Shown here: piece by piece, positions 1-5,363 of the stretch | How positions within the stretch are numbered: the stretch's first letter is position 1 | How the letters are laid out: each line of letters opens with the position of its first letter | Assembly: GCF_946479605.1 (NCBI RefSeq) | Contig: NZ_CAMLGT010000244.1 | Span: forward strand, 1 to 5,726 | Length of the DNA stretch: 5,726 nucleotides | Reading direction: 5' to 3' | Source of the DNA: an uncultured Lacibacter sp. | GTDB taxonomy: Bacteria > Bacteroidota > Bacteroidia > Chitinophagales > Chitinophagaceae | The notes under the pieces: model-generated | Seen by the model: the letters and a program-made list of their open reading frames with translations, nothing else | Databases searched by the model: none | Told to the model about the DNA's origin: nothing | Position numbers and translations under genes: made by a program

Positions 1-361
1 TACTGTCCCTTCTTTTCACAAACGAAAAACTGTTGATTTTGTTTAAAGCAGCTGCATCGCTGGTTTGTATCAGTACCGCATTCATCCAGCGCAGGCGGCC
101 AAGAATAGTAACACTGCCGGATAGCCGAACGCTGTCAACATAACGGTCAATAACAGGCAGGTCGGTGCTGTCAACAGGAATATTGTATTTCGTTCTGCGT
201 TCAACAGCACGTTGCGATAAATAAGAAGAAGGCTGGGCTAAAGAAAAAGACGTTTCATTTTTGTCAGTAAAGAAAATCACATGCTTTGTTCGCTGGGCAT
301 TGCTTTCAATAGCTGAAAACAACAGGAAAAGAAAACCCAGTAAATAGCCTGCACATTTCAT
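1..361 (-). CDS. Subtilisin-like S8 family serine protease, N-terminal part (runs off left edge)
   Basis: This is the first 120 codons of a secreted protein whose 3' end lies outside the window. Residues 1-22 form a Sec signal peptide with a hydrophobic core (GYLLGFLFLLFSAI) and a likely signal peptidase I site after SNA, before Gln23. The mature start contains VIFFTDKNETSFSLAQPSSYLSQRAVERR and IPVDSTDLPV. This matches my memory of the conserved N-terminal region of Bacteroidota subtilisin-like proteases (FTDK..PFSL..P..YLS.RA..RR..YNIPVDSTDLPV), which precedes the catalytic domain. The Asp/His/Ser triad is not in view, so activity cannot be judged. Many relatives carry a C-terminal type IX secretion sorting domain, also out of view. 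The ATG at 361-359 is the only start that gives an intact signal peptide. It lies 17 bp after the stop of the lipoprotein gene, so co-transcription is likely. The family call is from recognition, not a search. Confidence 0.78.
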   Translation of the reverse strand, partial: MKCAGYLLGFLFLLFSAIESNAQRTKHVIFFTDKNETSFSLAQPSSYLSQRAVERRTKYNIPVDSTDLPVIDRYVDSVRLSGSVTILGRLRWMNAVLIQTSDAAALNKINSFSFVKRRDS

Positions 362-378
362 GAAACAGCTGTAGCCGG

Positions 379-1179
379 TTAATTTTTAGCGATCATCCAC
401 ATTTTTACACCAAAGCCAATGCGTACCGGATCGTATGATGAGGTTTGACCGGATGTGGTTTTTCTTGGCTGATTTTCCCACAATTGAAACTCACGGAAAA
501 CAAGCCCGATATTTTTTGCATATTTCTCAACGGATAATTCACGTGATGCAAAAGAGGTATCTGTTTTCATTGGTACATTTTCCGATTCGTCAATATGAAA
601 TACAGTGGTAACATCTGTCAACTGGGTAGTACCGATGGTTTCACTCGCATTGATATTTTCATAGCGATACTCCCACAAGTCCATACTCTCATCAATACCA
701 AGTGGAAATTCAGGTGAATAAGGATGATCGGGCAGGTGGGTATTTCCTCTCCATACAAATCCTTCACGCACTGGAAGGTTCAGTTTGATCATGCGCAGGT
801 TATGTTCGTTTACTTCAAGGCGTTTATCCACTTTGGTAATTGTGTAGGTACCATTCTGAACCCACTGGCCCGAAGCAACAGAGTCGTTAAGATAAGTGGC
901 AATCACCCATGCTGGGCGACCAAGGTTATCGGTCGATTCTCTGTCAACAACATGTTTCACCTGGTAGCGGTGTATTTCTTCTGCTTTACCGGCATTGGTA
1001 AACACAAGCGAATCGAGACGGTATGTAATGTATTTCCCCACGGTTAGTGGAACTAATTCGTCAATTGTAAGTGTTTCGAGTGTTTCGGTGCGTTTGCAGC
1101 TGTTCAGCAAAAGAAGCAGGGTGCAGGCAAGCAGGAAAGGTTTGCGAAAGAGTTCGGGCAGAATTCCGTTGAAGTTCAT
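379..1179 (-). CDS. Hypothetical lipoprotein, about 266 residues
   Basis: I do not recognise a named family. The N-terminus has a basic segment (FRKP, residues 11-14), a hydrophobic core (residues 15-25) and a lipobox LNSC with the lipidated Cys at position 28, so the protein should be a membrane-anchored lipoprotein, probably in the outer membrane. The residues after Cys (KRTETLE) start with Lys and have acidic residues nearby. They only partly resemble the Lys-acidic surface-export signal described for some Bacteroidota. The mature part is mostly polar and rich in beta-type alternation. It ends with an aromatic tract (YAKNIGLVFREFQLWENQP, then GFGVKMWMIAKN) that resembles the C-termini of other uncharacterised Chitinophagaceae lipoproteins as I remember them. 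The S8 protease follows 17 bp downstream on the same strand, suggesting one transcript and perhaps a shared envelope role. No clear promoter was found upstream. Confidence 0.8.
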   Translation of the reverse strand: MNFNGILPELFRKPFLLACTLLLLLNSCKRTETLETLTIDELVPLTVGKYITYRLDSLVFTNAGKAEEIHRYQVKHVVDRESTDNLGRPAWVIATYLNDSVASGQWVQNGTYTITKVDKRLEVNEHNLRMIKLNLPVREGFVWRGNTHLPDHPYSPEFPLGIDESMDLWEYRYENINASETIGTTQLTDVTTVFHIDESENVPMKTDTSFASRELSVEKYAKNIGLVFREFQLWENQPRKTTSGQTSSYDPVRIGFGVKMWMIAKN

Positions 1180-1308
1180 TTCAATATTTTTCGTTAGTTA
1201 TTGGCTGTGCAAAATGCCGATGATAAACTGCAGGGTGTTTTGTTAAGCGGTCATTTATCATCATCCTTCACACATAGCTAAGTTAGTTAATGATTTTGGG
1301 TTTTGCAT

Positions 1309-1320
1309 GCTCTTAAGAGC
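1309..1320. repeat. 12-bp perfect palindrome in the lipoprotein-mnmA gap
   Basis: GCTCTTAAGAGC is its own reverse complement. It sits in the non-coding gap, about 130 bp upstream of the lipoprotein start and just beyond the mnmA terminator. It could be an operator for the lipoprotein gene. However, a 12-bp perfect palindrome is expected roughly once in 5-6 kb by chance, so this is only a note. Confidence 0.2.
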
Positions 1321-1344
1321 GTTAATACCGGAACTACGCTGCAT

Positions 1345-1370
1345 AAAAAAAGGCACGCAGAACGTACCTT
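1345..1370 (-). terminator. Rho-independent terminator of mnmA
   Basis: Read on the minus strand, AAGGTACG pairs with CGTGCCTT (8 bp, one G-U wobble) around a 5-base TTCTG loop, and a run of T (the A-run at 1345-1351 on the plus strand) follows directly. It begins 28 bp after the mnmA stop. It should separate mnmA from the lipoprotein-protease unit, which would then need its own promoter. Confidence 0.8.
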
Positions 1371-1398
1371 ATAACGTAATTATGTTGAAATCATTGTT

Positions 1399-2514
1399 TT
1401 AAACAACCGGTTTCCGCATAATAATGCCGCCGCCAATTACTTCGTCACCCTCATAAAACACGGCACTCTGGCCTGGGGCAATTCCTTTGGCTTCTTCATA
1501 AAAGCGAACATTCACCGTACCGTCGGCATTCGGGTAGAGGTTGCTTAATGTTCCTTTATCCTTGTAACGGATCTTGGTAATCGCTTCCATGCCCGGCGTA
1601 AGGCTGTCGTATTTCAACAGGTTGATCTTGCCCACCTGCATTTCCTGTTTGTTGAGGTCTTCTTCATCACCTAATACAACCGTATTGGTTTCCGGAACAA
1701 TCTCCGTTACAAAAACAGGCTTACCGAAAGTAATATCCAACCCTTTGCGCTGACCGATGGTATAGAAAGGATAGCCTTTATGCTGACCAAGAACCTTACC
1801 GGTTTTATCAACAAAATTGCCACCGTATACTTTTTCTTCTAATCCATCAACACGGCGTTTGAGGAAACCACGGTAATCATTATCGGGCACAAAACAAATT
1901 TCATAACTCTCTGCTTTCTTTGCCAGTTCGGGGTAGCCATAATCGAGTGCCATTTGACGGATCTCTGTTTTGCGGTAACCACCTAAGGGTAATAAGGTGC
2001 GGCTCAAAAGGTCCTGTTCCAGTCCCCACAAGACATAACTCTGGTCTTTTGTTTCATCAATTCCTTTGCTGATGAAATAACGGCCATTGTCGTGCTGGTG
2101 AACTTTTGCATAATGCCCGGTAGCGATGTAATCGCAATTCATAGCATCAGCACGCTTCAGCAAAGCACGCCACTTAATATGTGTATTACACAACACGCAG
2201 GGGTTAGGTGTGCGGCCTGCCAGATATTCGTCCACAAAATTGTTGATCACAAAATCACCAAACTCATCCCGTATGTCAAGAATATAATGGGGGAAGCCAT
2301 GTTGCACTGCAGCTGCTCTTGCATCATTAAAACTATCGAGGTTGCAACAGCCGGTTTCCTTCTTGCCCTTTGCACCTGTTCCGCTGCTGGCATAATCCCA
2401 TGTTTTCATGGTGATGCCCACTACTTCGTAACCCTCATGGTGCAACATGAGAGCCGTAACGGTACTGTCGATACCGCCACTCATTGCTACTAAAACTTTT
2501 CCTTTACGGCTCAT
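1399..2514 (-). CDS. mnmA: tRNA-specific 2-thiouridylase MnmA
   Basis: MnmA is a cytoplasmic enzyme that uses ATP and relayed sulfur to make 2-thiouridine at wobble position 34 of the tRNAs for Lys, Glu and Gln. The 371-residue length is normal for the family. The N-terminal PP-loop is SGGIDS (residues 12-17; Ile replaces the more usual Val). The catalytic cysteine pair is Cys106 in TPNPCVLCN and Cys207 in YEICFVPD, both intact. Other family blocks are GCCN (55-58), ATGHYA (131-136), TKDQSYVLW (155-163) and the central YTIGQRKGL (251-259). The C-terminal beta-barrel ends in APGQSAVFY and GGGII (residues 346-365). The ATG at 2514 places the PP-loop at the usual distance from the N-terminus. 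The gene is monocistronic as seen here: a strong promoter match lies about 40 bp upstream and a terminator lies 28 bp after the stop. It is divergent from ssb. Confidence 0.97.
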   Translation of the reverse strand: MSRKGKVLVAMSGGIDSTVTALMLHHEGYEVVGITMKTWDYASSGTGAKGKKETGCCNLDSFNDARAAAVQHGFPHYILDIRDEFGDFVINNFVDEYLAGRTPNPCVLCNTHIKWRALLKRADAMNCDYIATGHYAKVHQHDNGRYFISKGIDETKDQSYVLWGLEQDLLSRTLLPLGGYRKTEIRQMALDYGYPELAKKAESYEICFVPDNDYRGFLKRRVDGLEEKVYGGNFVDKTGKVLGQHKGYPFYTIGQRKGLDITFGKPVFVTEIVPETNTVVLGDEEDLNKQEMQVGKINLLKYDSLTPGMEAITKIRYKDKGTLSNLYPNADGTVNVRFYEEAKGIAPGQSAVFYEGDEVIGGGIIMRKPVV

Positions 2515-2554
2515 GATAAAAATTGTTTCCTTGCTTTTTTACAAAGACAAGATG

Positions 2555-2587
2555 CAAAATTACAGGAAAACAGCGGTTGAAGACGAA
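2555..2587 (-). promoter_or_regulatory. Candidate Bacteroidota promoter for mnmA
   Basis: On the minus strand the sequence TAATTTTG (2562-2555) is an exact match to the Bacteroidota -7 consensus TAnnTTTG. TTCG lies 21 bp upstream (2587-2584), one base off the -33 TTTG element and within the usual 19-21 bp spacing. Transcription would start near 2548, giving a leader of roughly 30-35 nt before the mnmA ATG at 2514. The consensus is established knowledge; its use here is inferred. Confidence 0.6.
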
Positions 2588-2618
2588 GGCGGTAAACTGT
2601 GGAATAAAATCTTAATAG

Positions 2619-2653
2619 TTGTTAGTGGATATGCTGAAAAAATACCTACTTTG
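2619..2653 (+). promoter_or_regulatory. Possible promoter for ssb
   Basis: TTG at 2619-2621 is followed 21 bp later by TACCTACTTTG (2643-2653). This contains both the TA and the TTTG of the Bacteroidota -7 element, but with wrong internal spacing. It is the best candidate in the gap and lies about 40 bp before the ssb ATG. The match is imperfect, so confidence is low. Confidence 0.35.
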
Positions 2654-2690
2654 CCCGCTCGACAAATTATTACGCACTAAAAAATAAGCT

Positions 2691-3125
2691 ATGATCAAGT
2701 TACAGGTAATTGGAAATCTGGGAAGGGATTGTGTTACCAACACAGTGAATGGAAAGAACGTGATGAATTTCACCGTTGCTCACACAGAAAAATTTAAAGA
2801 CAGTACCGGCGCACAACGTGAAAAAACAATTTGGGTTGATTGCGCTTATTGGAGCGACCGTACAGGTATTGCCCCTTACTTGAAAAAAGGAACACAGGTA
2901 TATGTAGAAGGTGCACCTGAGGTACGCACCTACCAGACACAGGATGGAAAAACAGGTGCTTCCTTATCGCTTCGTGTACTGACTGTTCAGCTTCTGGGCA
3001 GCCGTGGCGAAGGTGGAAACAGCGGTGGTGGTTATCAACAGCAGGGTGGTGGTTACAGTGCCCCATCTCAACCCATGAATGAAGCCCCGATTGGTGGTGA
3101 TGTGGCTGATGATCTTCCGTTTTAA
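2691..3125 (+). CDS. ssb: Single-stranded DNA-binding protein
   Basis: SSB coats single-stranded DNA in replication, repair and recombination, and recruits partner proteins through its acidic tail. The 144-residue protein has the expected parts in order. An OB fold spans residues 1 to about 104, with the opening IGNLGRD (7-13), the strand NFTVAHTEKFKD (26-37), TIWVDCAYW (46-54, with Trp48 and Trp54 as likely base-stacking residues) and VYVEGAPEVRTYQTQDGK (70-87). A Gly/Gln-rich flexible linker (about 105-125) follows, and the protein ends in DVADDLPF, the classic partner-binding tip. Chitinophagaceae genomes often hold several ssb copies, so this may not be the only one. The ATG at 2691 starts directly at the first OB strand. 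A strong terminator follows 21 bp after the stop. No rpsF or rpsR neighbours are present, unlike the ssb arrangement in many other bacteria. Confidence 0.95.
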   Translation: MIKLQVIGNLGRDCVTNTVNGKNVMNFTVAHTEKFKDSTGAQREKTIWVDCAYWSDRTGIAPYLKKGTQVYVEGAPEVRTYQTQDGKTGASLSLRVLTVQLLGSRGEGGNSGGGYQQQGGGYSAPSQPMNEAPIGGDVADDLPF

Positions 3126-3146
3126 TCTCAGAGGTTCAAGAATAGA

Positions 3147-3183
3147 AAAGCCTGCTTTTTAAGTAAAGCAGGCTTTCTTTTTT
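3147..3183. terminator. Strong, probably bidirectional terminator between ssb and radC
   Basis: AAAGCCTGCTTT (3147-3158) and AAAGCAGGCTTT (3165-3176) form a perfect 12-bp stem around a 6-base loop. On the plus strand a T-rich tract (CTTTTTTTATTTT) follows, ending ssb. On the minus strand the stem ends in TTTTCTATT, so it can also stop radC transcripts, whose coding end is about 38 bp away. Convergent genes sharing one hairpin is a common economy. Confidence 0.88.
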
Positions 3184-3214
3184 ATTTTAACGAAAGTGCG
3201 TAACTGATTAATAG

Positions 3215-3919
3215 TTAAAGGATACCTTCATCTGCAAAACTATAGTAACCATCTTCGCTAACAATAATGTGATCAATCACATTCATATCAAGTAAAATAG
3301 CAGCTTCTTTTATTTTCCGAGTCAGCATTTCATCGGCACGGCTGGGTTTTAAACTGCCGCTTGGGTGGTTGTGGCACAGCACAATATTCACTGCATTATA
3401 CTCCAGTGCTTTCTTTAAAATAATGCGTGGGTCTGCAACTGTACCGGTAATGCCGCCTTCGCTGATCACTTCCAGGTGATTGATCTTGTTTGCCCTGTTC
3501 AAATAGGCGACTGCAAACACTTCGTGCAGCTTATCCTGCAGCTGTGCCTGGAAAAATGCCGCAATATCGGCGCTCGTTTTTACGCTTTTTTTCAGTGATT
3601 CTACGGCTTTACGTCTGCGGCCCAATTCCATGGCAGCAGCAATTGTTACAGCTCTGGCTTCGCCAATTCCACTCGTCTTCATCAATTCTTTGAGTGTGAG
3701 TTTTGCCAATTCATTGATGTCGTCTTTTGATCTGGTTAACAGTTCTTTAGCCACATCAACTGCTGATTTTTTAGAGGTTCCGGAGCCGATTAAAATGGCA
3801 ATTAATTCAGAATTGCTAAGTGCATCTGCGCCCTTCAATAAGAGCTTTTCACGAGGTCTGTCATCAACAGCCCATTGTTTAATGGAAGTTTTGGTGTCTT
3901 GCATGTTCCAATTTAACAT
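3215..3919 (-). CDS. radC: RadC family protein (JAMM/MPN+ domain, UPF0758)
   Basis: The opening block IKQWAVDDRPREKLLLKGADALSNSELIAILIGSG (residues 13-47) is the RadC N-terminal signature. A helix-hairpin-helix stretch follows (LMKTSGIGEARAVTIAAAMELG, 79-100). The C-terminal JAMM metalloprotease-like domain has all expected zinc ligands: Glu133 in LHEVF, His183 and His185 in HNHPSG, Ser193 and Asp196, fitting HxH-x7-S-x2-D. The 234-residue length is typical. The biochemical role of RadC remains unsettled. It was originally named for DNA repair, but that assignment has been questioned, so repair should not be assumed here. Two starts are possible: ATG at 3919 or ATG at 3904 (giving MQDTKTSIKQW). 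The second removes only five non-conserved residues and is equally plausible. The gene converges on ssb and is divergent from the small membrane gene, with a 43-bp gap. Confidence 0.95.
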   Translation of the reverse strand: MLNWNMQDTKTSIKQWAVDDRPREKLLLKGADALSNSELIAILIGSGTSKKSAVDVAKELLTRSKDDINELAKLTLKELMKTSGIGEARAVTIAAAMELGRRRKAVESLKKSVKTSADIAAFFQAQLQDKLHEVFAVAYLNRANKINHLEVISEGGITGTVADPRIILKKALEYNAVNIVLCHNHPSGSLKPSRADEMLTRKIKEAAILLDMNVIDHIIVSEDGYYSFADEGIL

Positions 3920-3962
3920 CTTAAATTCACTTATCCAATCATCCAGAATAAACCATTTTTGT

Positions 3963-4169
3963 ATGCACCTTCATCCTTCATCAAGCGGGACCAAACTTCG
4001 GTCATCTGTCTTTCTGTTTATTATTGTGGGCAACCTGTTATTCTCAGCCATCTTTGTTATGTCGATGGGTGTGCAGGTGGTAAAAACGGGAACCACTGTG
4101 CCGGAAACAGCTGAAGAAGCTCCACCAGCCGAAGAGCAAAAGCTGGTTACCCTTGTACAGATCAATTGA
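3963..4169 (+). CDS. Small single-pass membrane protein, unrecognised (68 residues)
   Basis: I do not recognise a family. The predicted protein has a short polar, basic N-terminus (residues 1-14, with Lys11 and Arg13). One hydrophobic helix follows (about 16-40, SVFLFIIVGNLLFSAIFVMSMGVQVV). The tail is acidic and Pro-rich (ETAEEAPPAEEQ, 48-59) and ends LVTLVQIN. Basic residues on the N-side suggest the N-terminus stays in the cytoplasm and the acidic tail faces the periplasm. The ATG at 3963 is chosen because the same frame stays open far upstream only as the antisense of radC, and no other ATG occurs between radC and this one. There is no Shine-Dalgarno, as is normal for the phylum. Downstream, another frame stays open for a further 133 bases, raising the possibility that the protein is really longer. 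A hairpin terminator follows. This could be a small envelope protein or a broken larger gene. Confidence 0.6.
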   Translation: MHLHPSSSGTKLRSSVFLFIIVGNLLFSAIFVMSMGVQVVKTGTTVPETAEEAPPAEEQKLVTLVQIN

Positions 4170-4210
4170 GCAAAATATAGTTATTGAGTATACAGGTACC
4201 GAAAAAGACC

Positions 4211-4253
4211 GGGCGGATGCTTTTAAATTATTTCAAAAGTTGGACAACCGCCC
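4211..4253 (+). other. Stem-loop directly before the terminator
   Basis: GGGCGG (4211-4216) pairs with CCGCCC (4248-4253), and inside it CTTTT (4220-4224) pairs with AAAAG (4235-4239), leaving an A/T-rich apical loop. The outer stem abuts the next hairpin with no gap, so the two could stack. It may be a 3'-end structure of the small gene's mRNA. It matches no riboswitch class I know. Confidence 0.35.
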
Positions 4254-4282
4254 AAATCCCGTTATTTATGACGGGATTTTTT
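4254..4282 (+). terminator. Rho-independent terminator upstream of prs
   Basis: AAATCCCGT (4254-4262) and ACGGGATTT (4271-4279) form a perfect 9-bp stem around an 8-base loop, with six consecutive T at 4277-4282. It most simply ends the transcript of the small membrane gene. It lies before the candidate prs promoter, so it is unlikely to be a prs attenuator. Confidence 0.8.
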
Positions 4283-4333
4283 ATTGTGTAAAAGCAGTGT
4301 GAATTGTTTCCGTTAAAGTTTCATTGAAGCACT

Positions 4334-4341
4334 TATCTTCG
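4334..4341 (+). promoter_or_regulatory. Candidate -7 promoter element for prs
   Basis: TATCTTCG matches the Bacteroidota -7 consensus TAnnTTTG at all but one position and lies 35 bp before the prs ATG, giving a leader of about 30 nt. The -33 element is poor: TTTC at 4307-4310 is 23 bp away, slightly beyond the usual 19-21 bp. Its position after a terminator and before an operon supports it. Confidence 0.45.
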
Positions 4342-4376
4342 CCGCACATTTCACCCCTTTACAAACTGATAGTTCA

Positions 4377-5327
4377 ATGAACCCTTCTGCCAAGATATTT
4401 TCCGGCACAGCATCGAAGTACCTTGCCGAGAAAATTGCAGCCAAATTTGGTATTCCCTTAGGTCAAAGTATTACACAAAAATTCAGCGATGGCGAAATTC
4501 AGCCCATGTTCCAGGAGAGCATCCGTGGCGATATTGTTTTCCTCATCCAGGGGACCTTTGCCCCGGCTGAAAACATTCTTGAGTTGCTGTTGATGATTGA
4601 TGCTGCTAAGCGTGCATCGGCCTACAAAGTGATTCCGGTTATCCCGTATTACGGCTATGCCCGCCAGGATAGAAAAGACAAGCCCCGTGTGGCCATTGGG
4701 TCAAAACTGATTGCCAACATGCTGGAAGCAGCAGGTGCCGACAGGATCATTACCATGGACCTTCACGCTGCCCAGATCCAGGGTTATTTTGATATACCTG
4801 TGGATCACCTGGAATCATCGTCAATTTTCATCCCTTATATTGAGAGTTTAAAGCTGGAAAACCTTACCTTTGCGGCCCCCGATGTGGGTAGTGCCAACAG
4901 GATCAGGGAAATTGCCAGCTATTTTGAAGCCGAAATGGTGATCTGTGATAAACACAGAAAACGGGCAAATGAGATAGCAAGCATGGTGGTGATTGGTGAT
5001 GTTACAGACAGAGATGTGGTGTTGATTGATGATATCTGTGACACTGGTGGTACACTGGTTAAGTCGGCAGCTCTTTTAAAAGAAAAAGGTGCAAGAAGTG
5101 TAAGGGCGTTAATTACACACCCCGTGTTGAGTGGCAAAGCATACGAGAATATTAATAACAGTGTGCTGGAAGAATTGGTGGTGTGTGATACGATTCCTTT
5201 GCAACAGGAAAGCAGCAAGATCAAAGTATTAAGCGTAGCCGATCTGTTTGCTGTGGCACTTCGCAACGCTTTTGAAAATAAGAGCATCACCAGTTTGTTT
5301 ATGCATGCACAGCGCAGGAATAAATAA
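4377..5327 (+). CDS. prs: Ribose-phosphate pyrophosphokinase (PRPP synthetase)
   Basis: Prs transfers pyrophosphate from ATP to ribose 5-phosphate, making PRPP for purine, pyrimidine, histidine, tryptophan and NAD synthesis in the cytoplasm. The 316-residue protein has the normal class I length. Visible signatures are FSDGEI (36-41), the flexible-loop block YYGYARQDRK (91-100) with the ATP-contacting Arg96, Gln97 and Asp98, MDLHA with His130, the signature region through QIQGYFDIPVDHL (133-145), the catalytic loop CDKHRKR with Lys192 and Arg194, and the PRPP-binding loop DDICDTGGTL (218-227; Ile-Cys where many have Met-Ile). The short C-terminal tail FMHAQRRNK is variable in the family. The ATG at 4377 starts just before the first strand (KIFSGTAS). 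There is no Shine-Dalgarno. No terminator lies between this gene and L25/Ctc 36 bp downstream, so they probably share a transcript, as prs and ctc do in Bacillus. Confidence 0.97.
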   Translation: MNPSAKIFSGTASKYLAEKIAAKFGIPLGQSITQKFSDGEIQPMFQESIRGDIVFLIQGTFAPAENILELLLMIDAAKRASAYKVIPVIPYYGYARQDRKDKPRVAIGSKLIANMLEAAGADRIITMDLHAAQIQGYFDIPVDHLESSSIFIPYIESLKLENLTFAAPDVGSANRIREIASYFEAEMVICDKHRKRANEIASMVVIGDVTDRDVVLIDDICDTGGTLVKSAALLKEKGARSVRALITHPVLSGKAYENINNSVLEELVVCDTIPLQQESSKIKVLSVADLFAVALRNAFENKSITSLFMHAQRRNK

Positions 5328-5363
5328 ACGGCAAAGAAGTAAATTTTTAAATCAGATAAAACA

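Larger units (their letters stand above)
4153..4302 (+). other. Out-of-frame, coding-looking open stretch after the small membrane gene
   Basis: The +1 frame relative to the small membrane gene is open from 4084 to the TGA at 4300-4302. From 4162 it reads SIEQNIVIEYTGTEKDRADA, then FKLFQKLDNRPNPVIYDGIF and YCVKAV. The composition looks protein-like, with many G-starting codons and a balanced polar/hydrophobic mix. There is no ATG in this frame, and the best conventional start would be TTG at 4153. The stretch could be the C-terminal part of the upstream gene separated by a frameshift (sequencing error, mutation or recoding), a small gene with a rare start, or chance. The last codons overlap the terminator hairpin, which argues somewhat against it. 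I recognise no family. Confidence 0.25.

Noticed and set aside
724..1246. Two plus-strand open frames opposite the lipoprotein gene
   Set aside because: They are antisense to a gene with a clear lipoprotein signal and have no family features or start context.
1193..1289. GTTAGTTA repeated at 1193-1200 and 1282-1289
   Set aside because: Two copies of an 8-base AT-rich word in a non-coding gap are expected by chance and show no array spacing.
2092..2680. Plus-strand open frames opposite mnmA and across the mnmA-ssb gap
   Set aside because: One is antisense to the conserved MnmA core. The other runs through the divergent promoter region and ends just before ssb without any recognisable protein features.
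2794..3066. Minus-strand open frame opposite ssb
   Set aside because: It is a His/Cys-rich shadow of the SSB OB fold and Gly-rich linker.
3954..3961. CATTTTTG, close to the -7 consensus, just before the small gene's ATG
   Set aside because: Transcription from it would start inside the coding frame, after the ATG, and no -33 element lies at the right distance.
3630..3962. Long upstream extension of the small membrane gene's frame
   Set aside because: This part is antisense to the conserved RadC coding sequence. The ATG at 3963 is the first start outside radC.
3971..4165. Minus-strand open frame opposite the small membrane gene
   Set aside because: It has no membrane helix, domain or plausible operon context. 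The plus-strand frame shows a clear hydrophobic helix with a charged flank.
4170..4376. A riboswitch or PRPP/purine attenuator controlling prs
   Set aside because: The hairpins match no known aptamer, and a separate candidate promoter lies after the terminator, so the terminator would not be in the prs leader.
4919..5290. Minus-strand open frame opposite prs
   Set aside because: It is a shadow of the highly conserved Prs C-terminal half.
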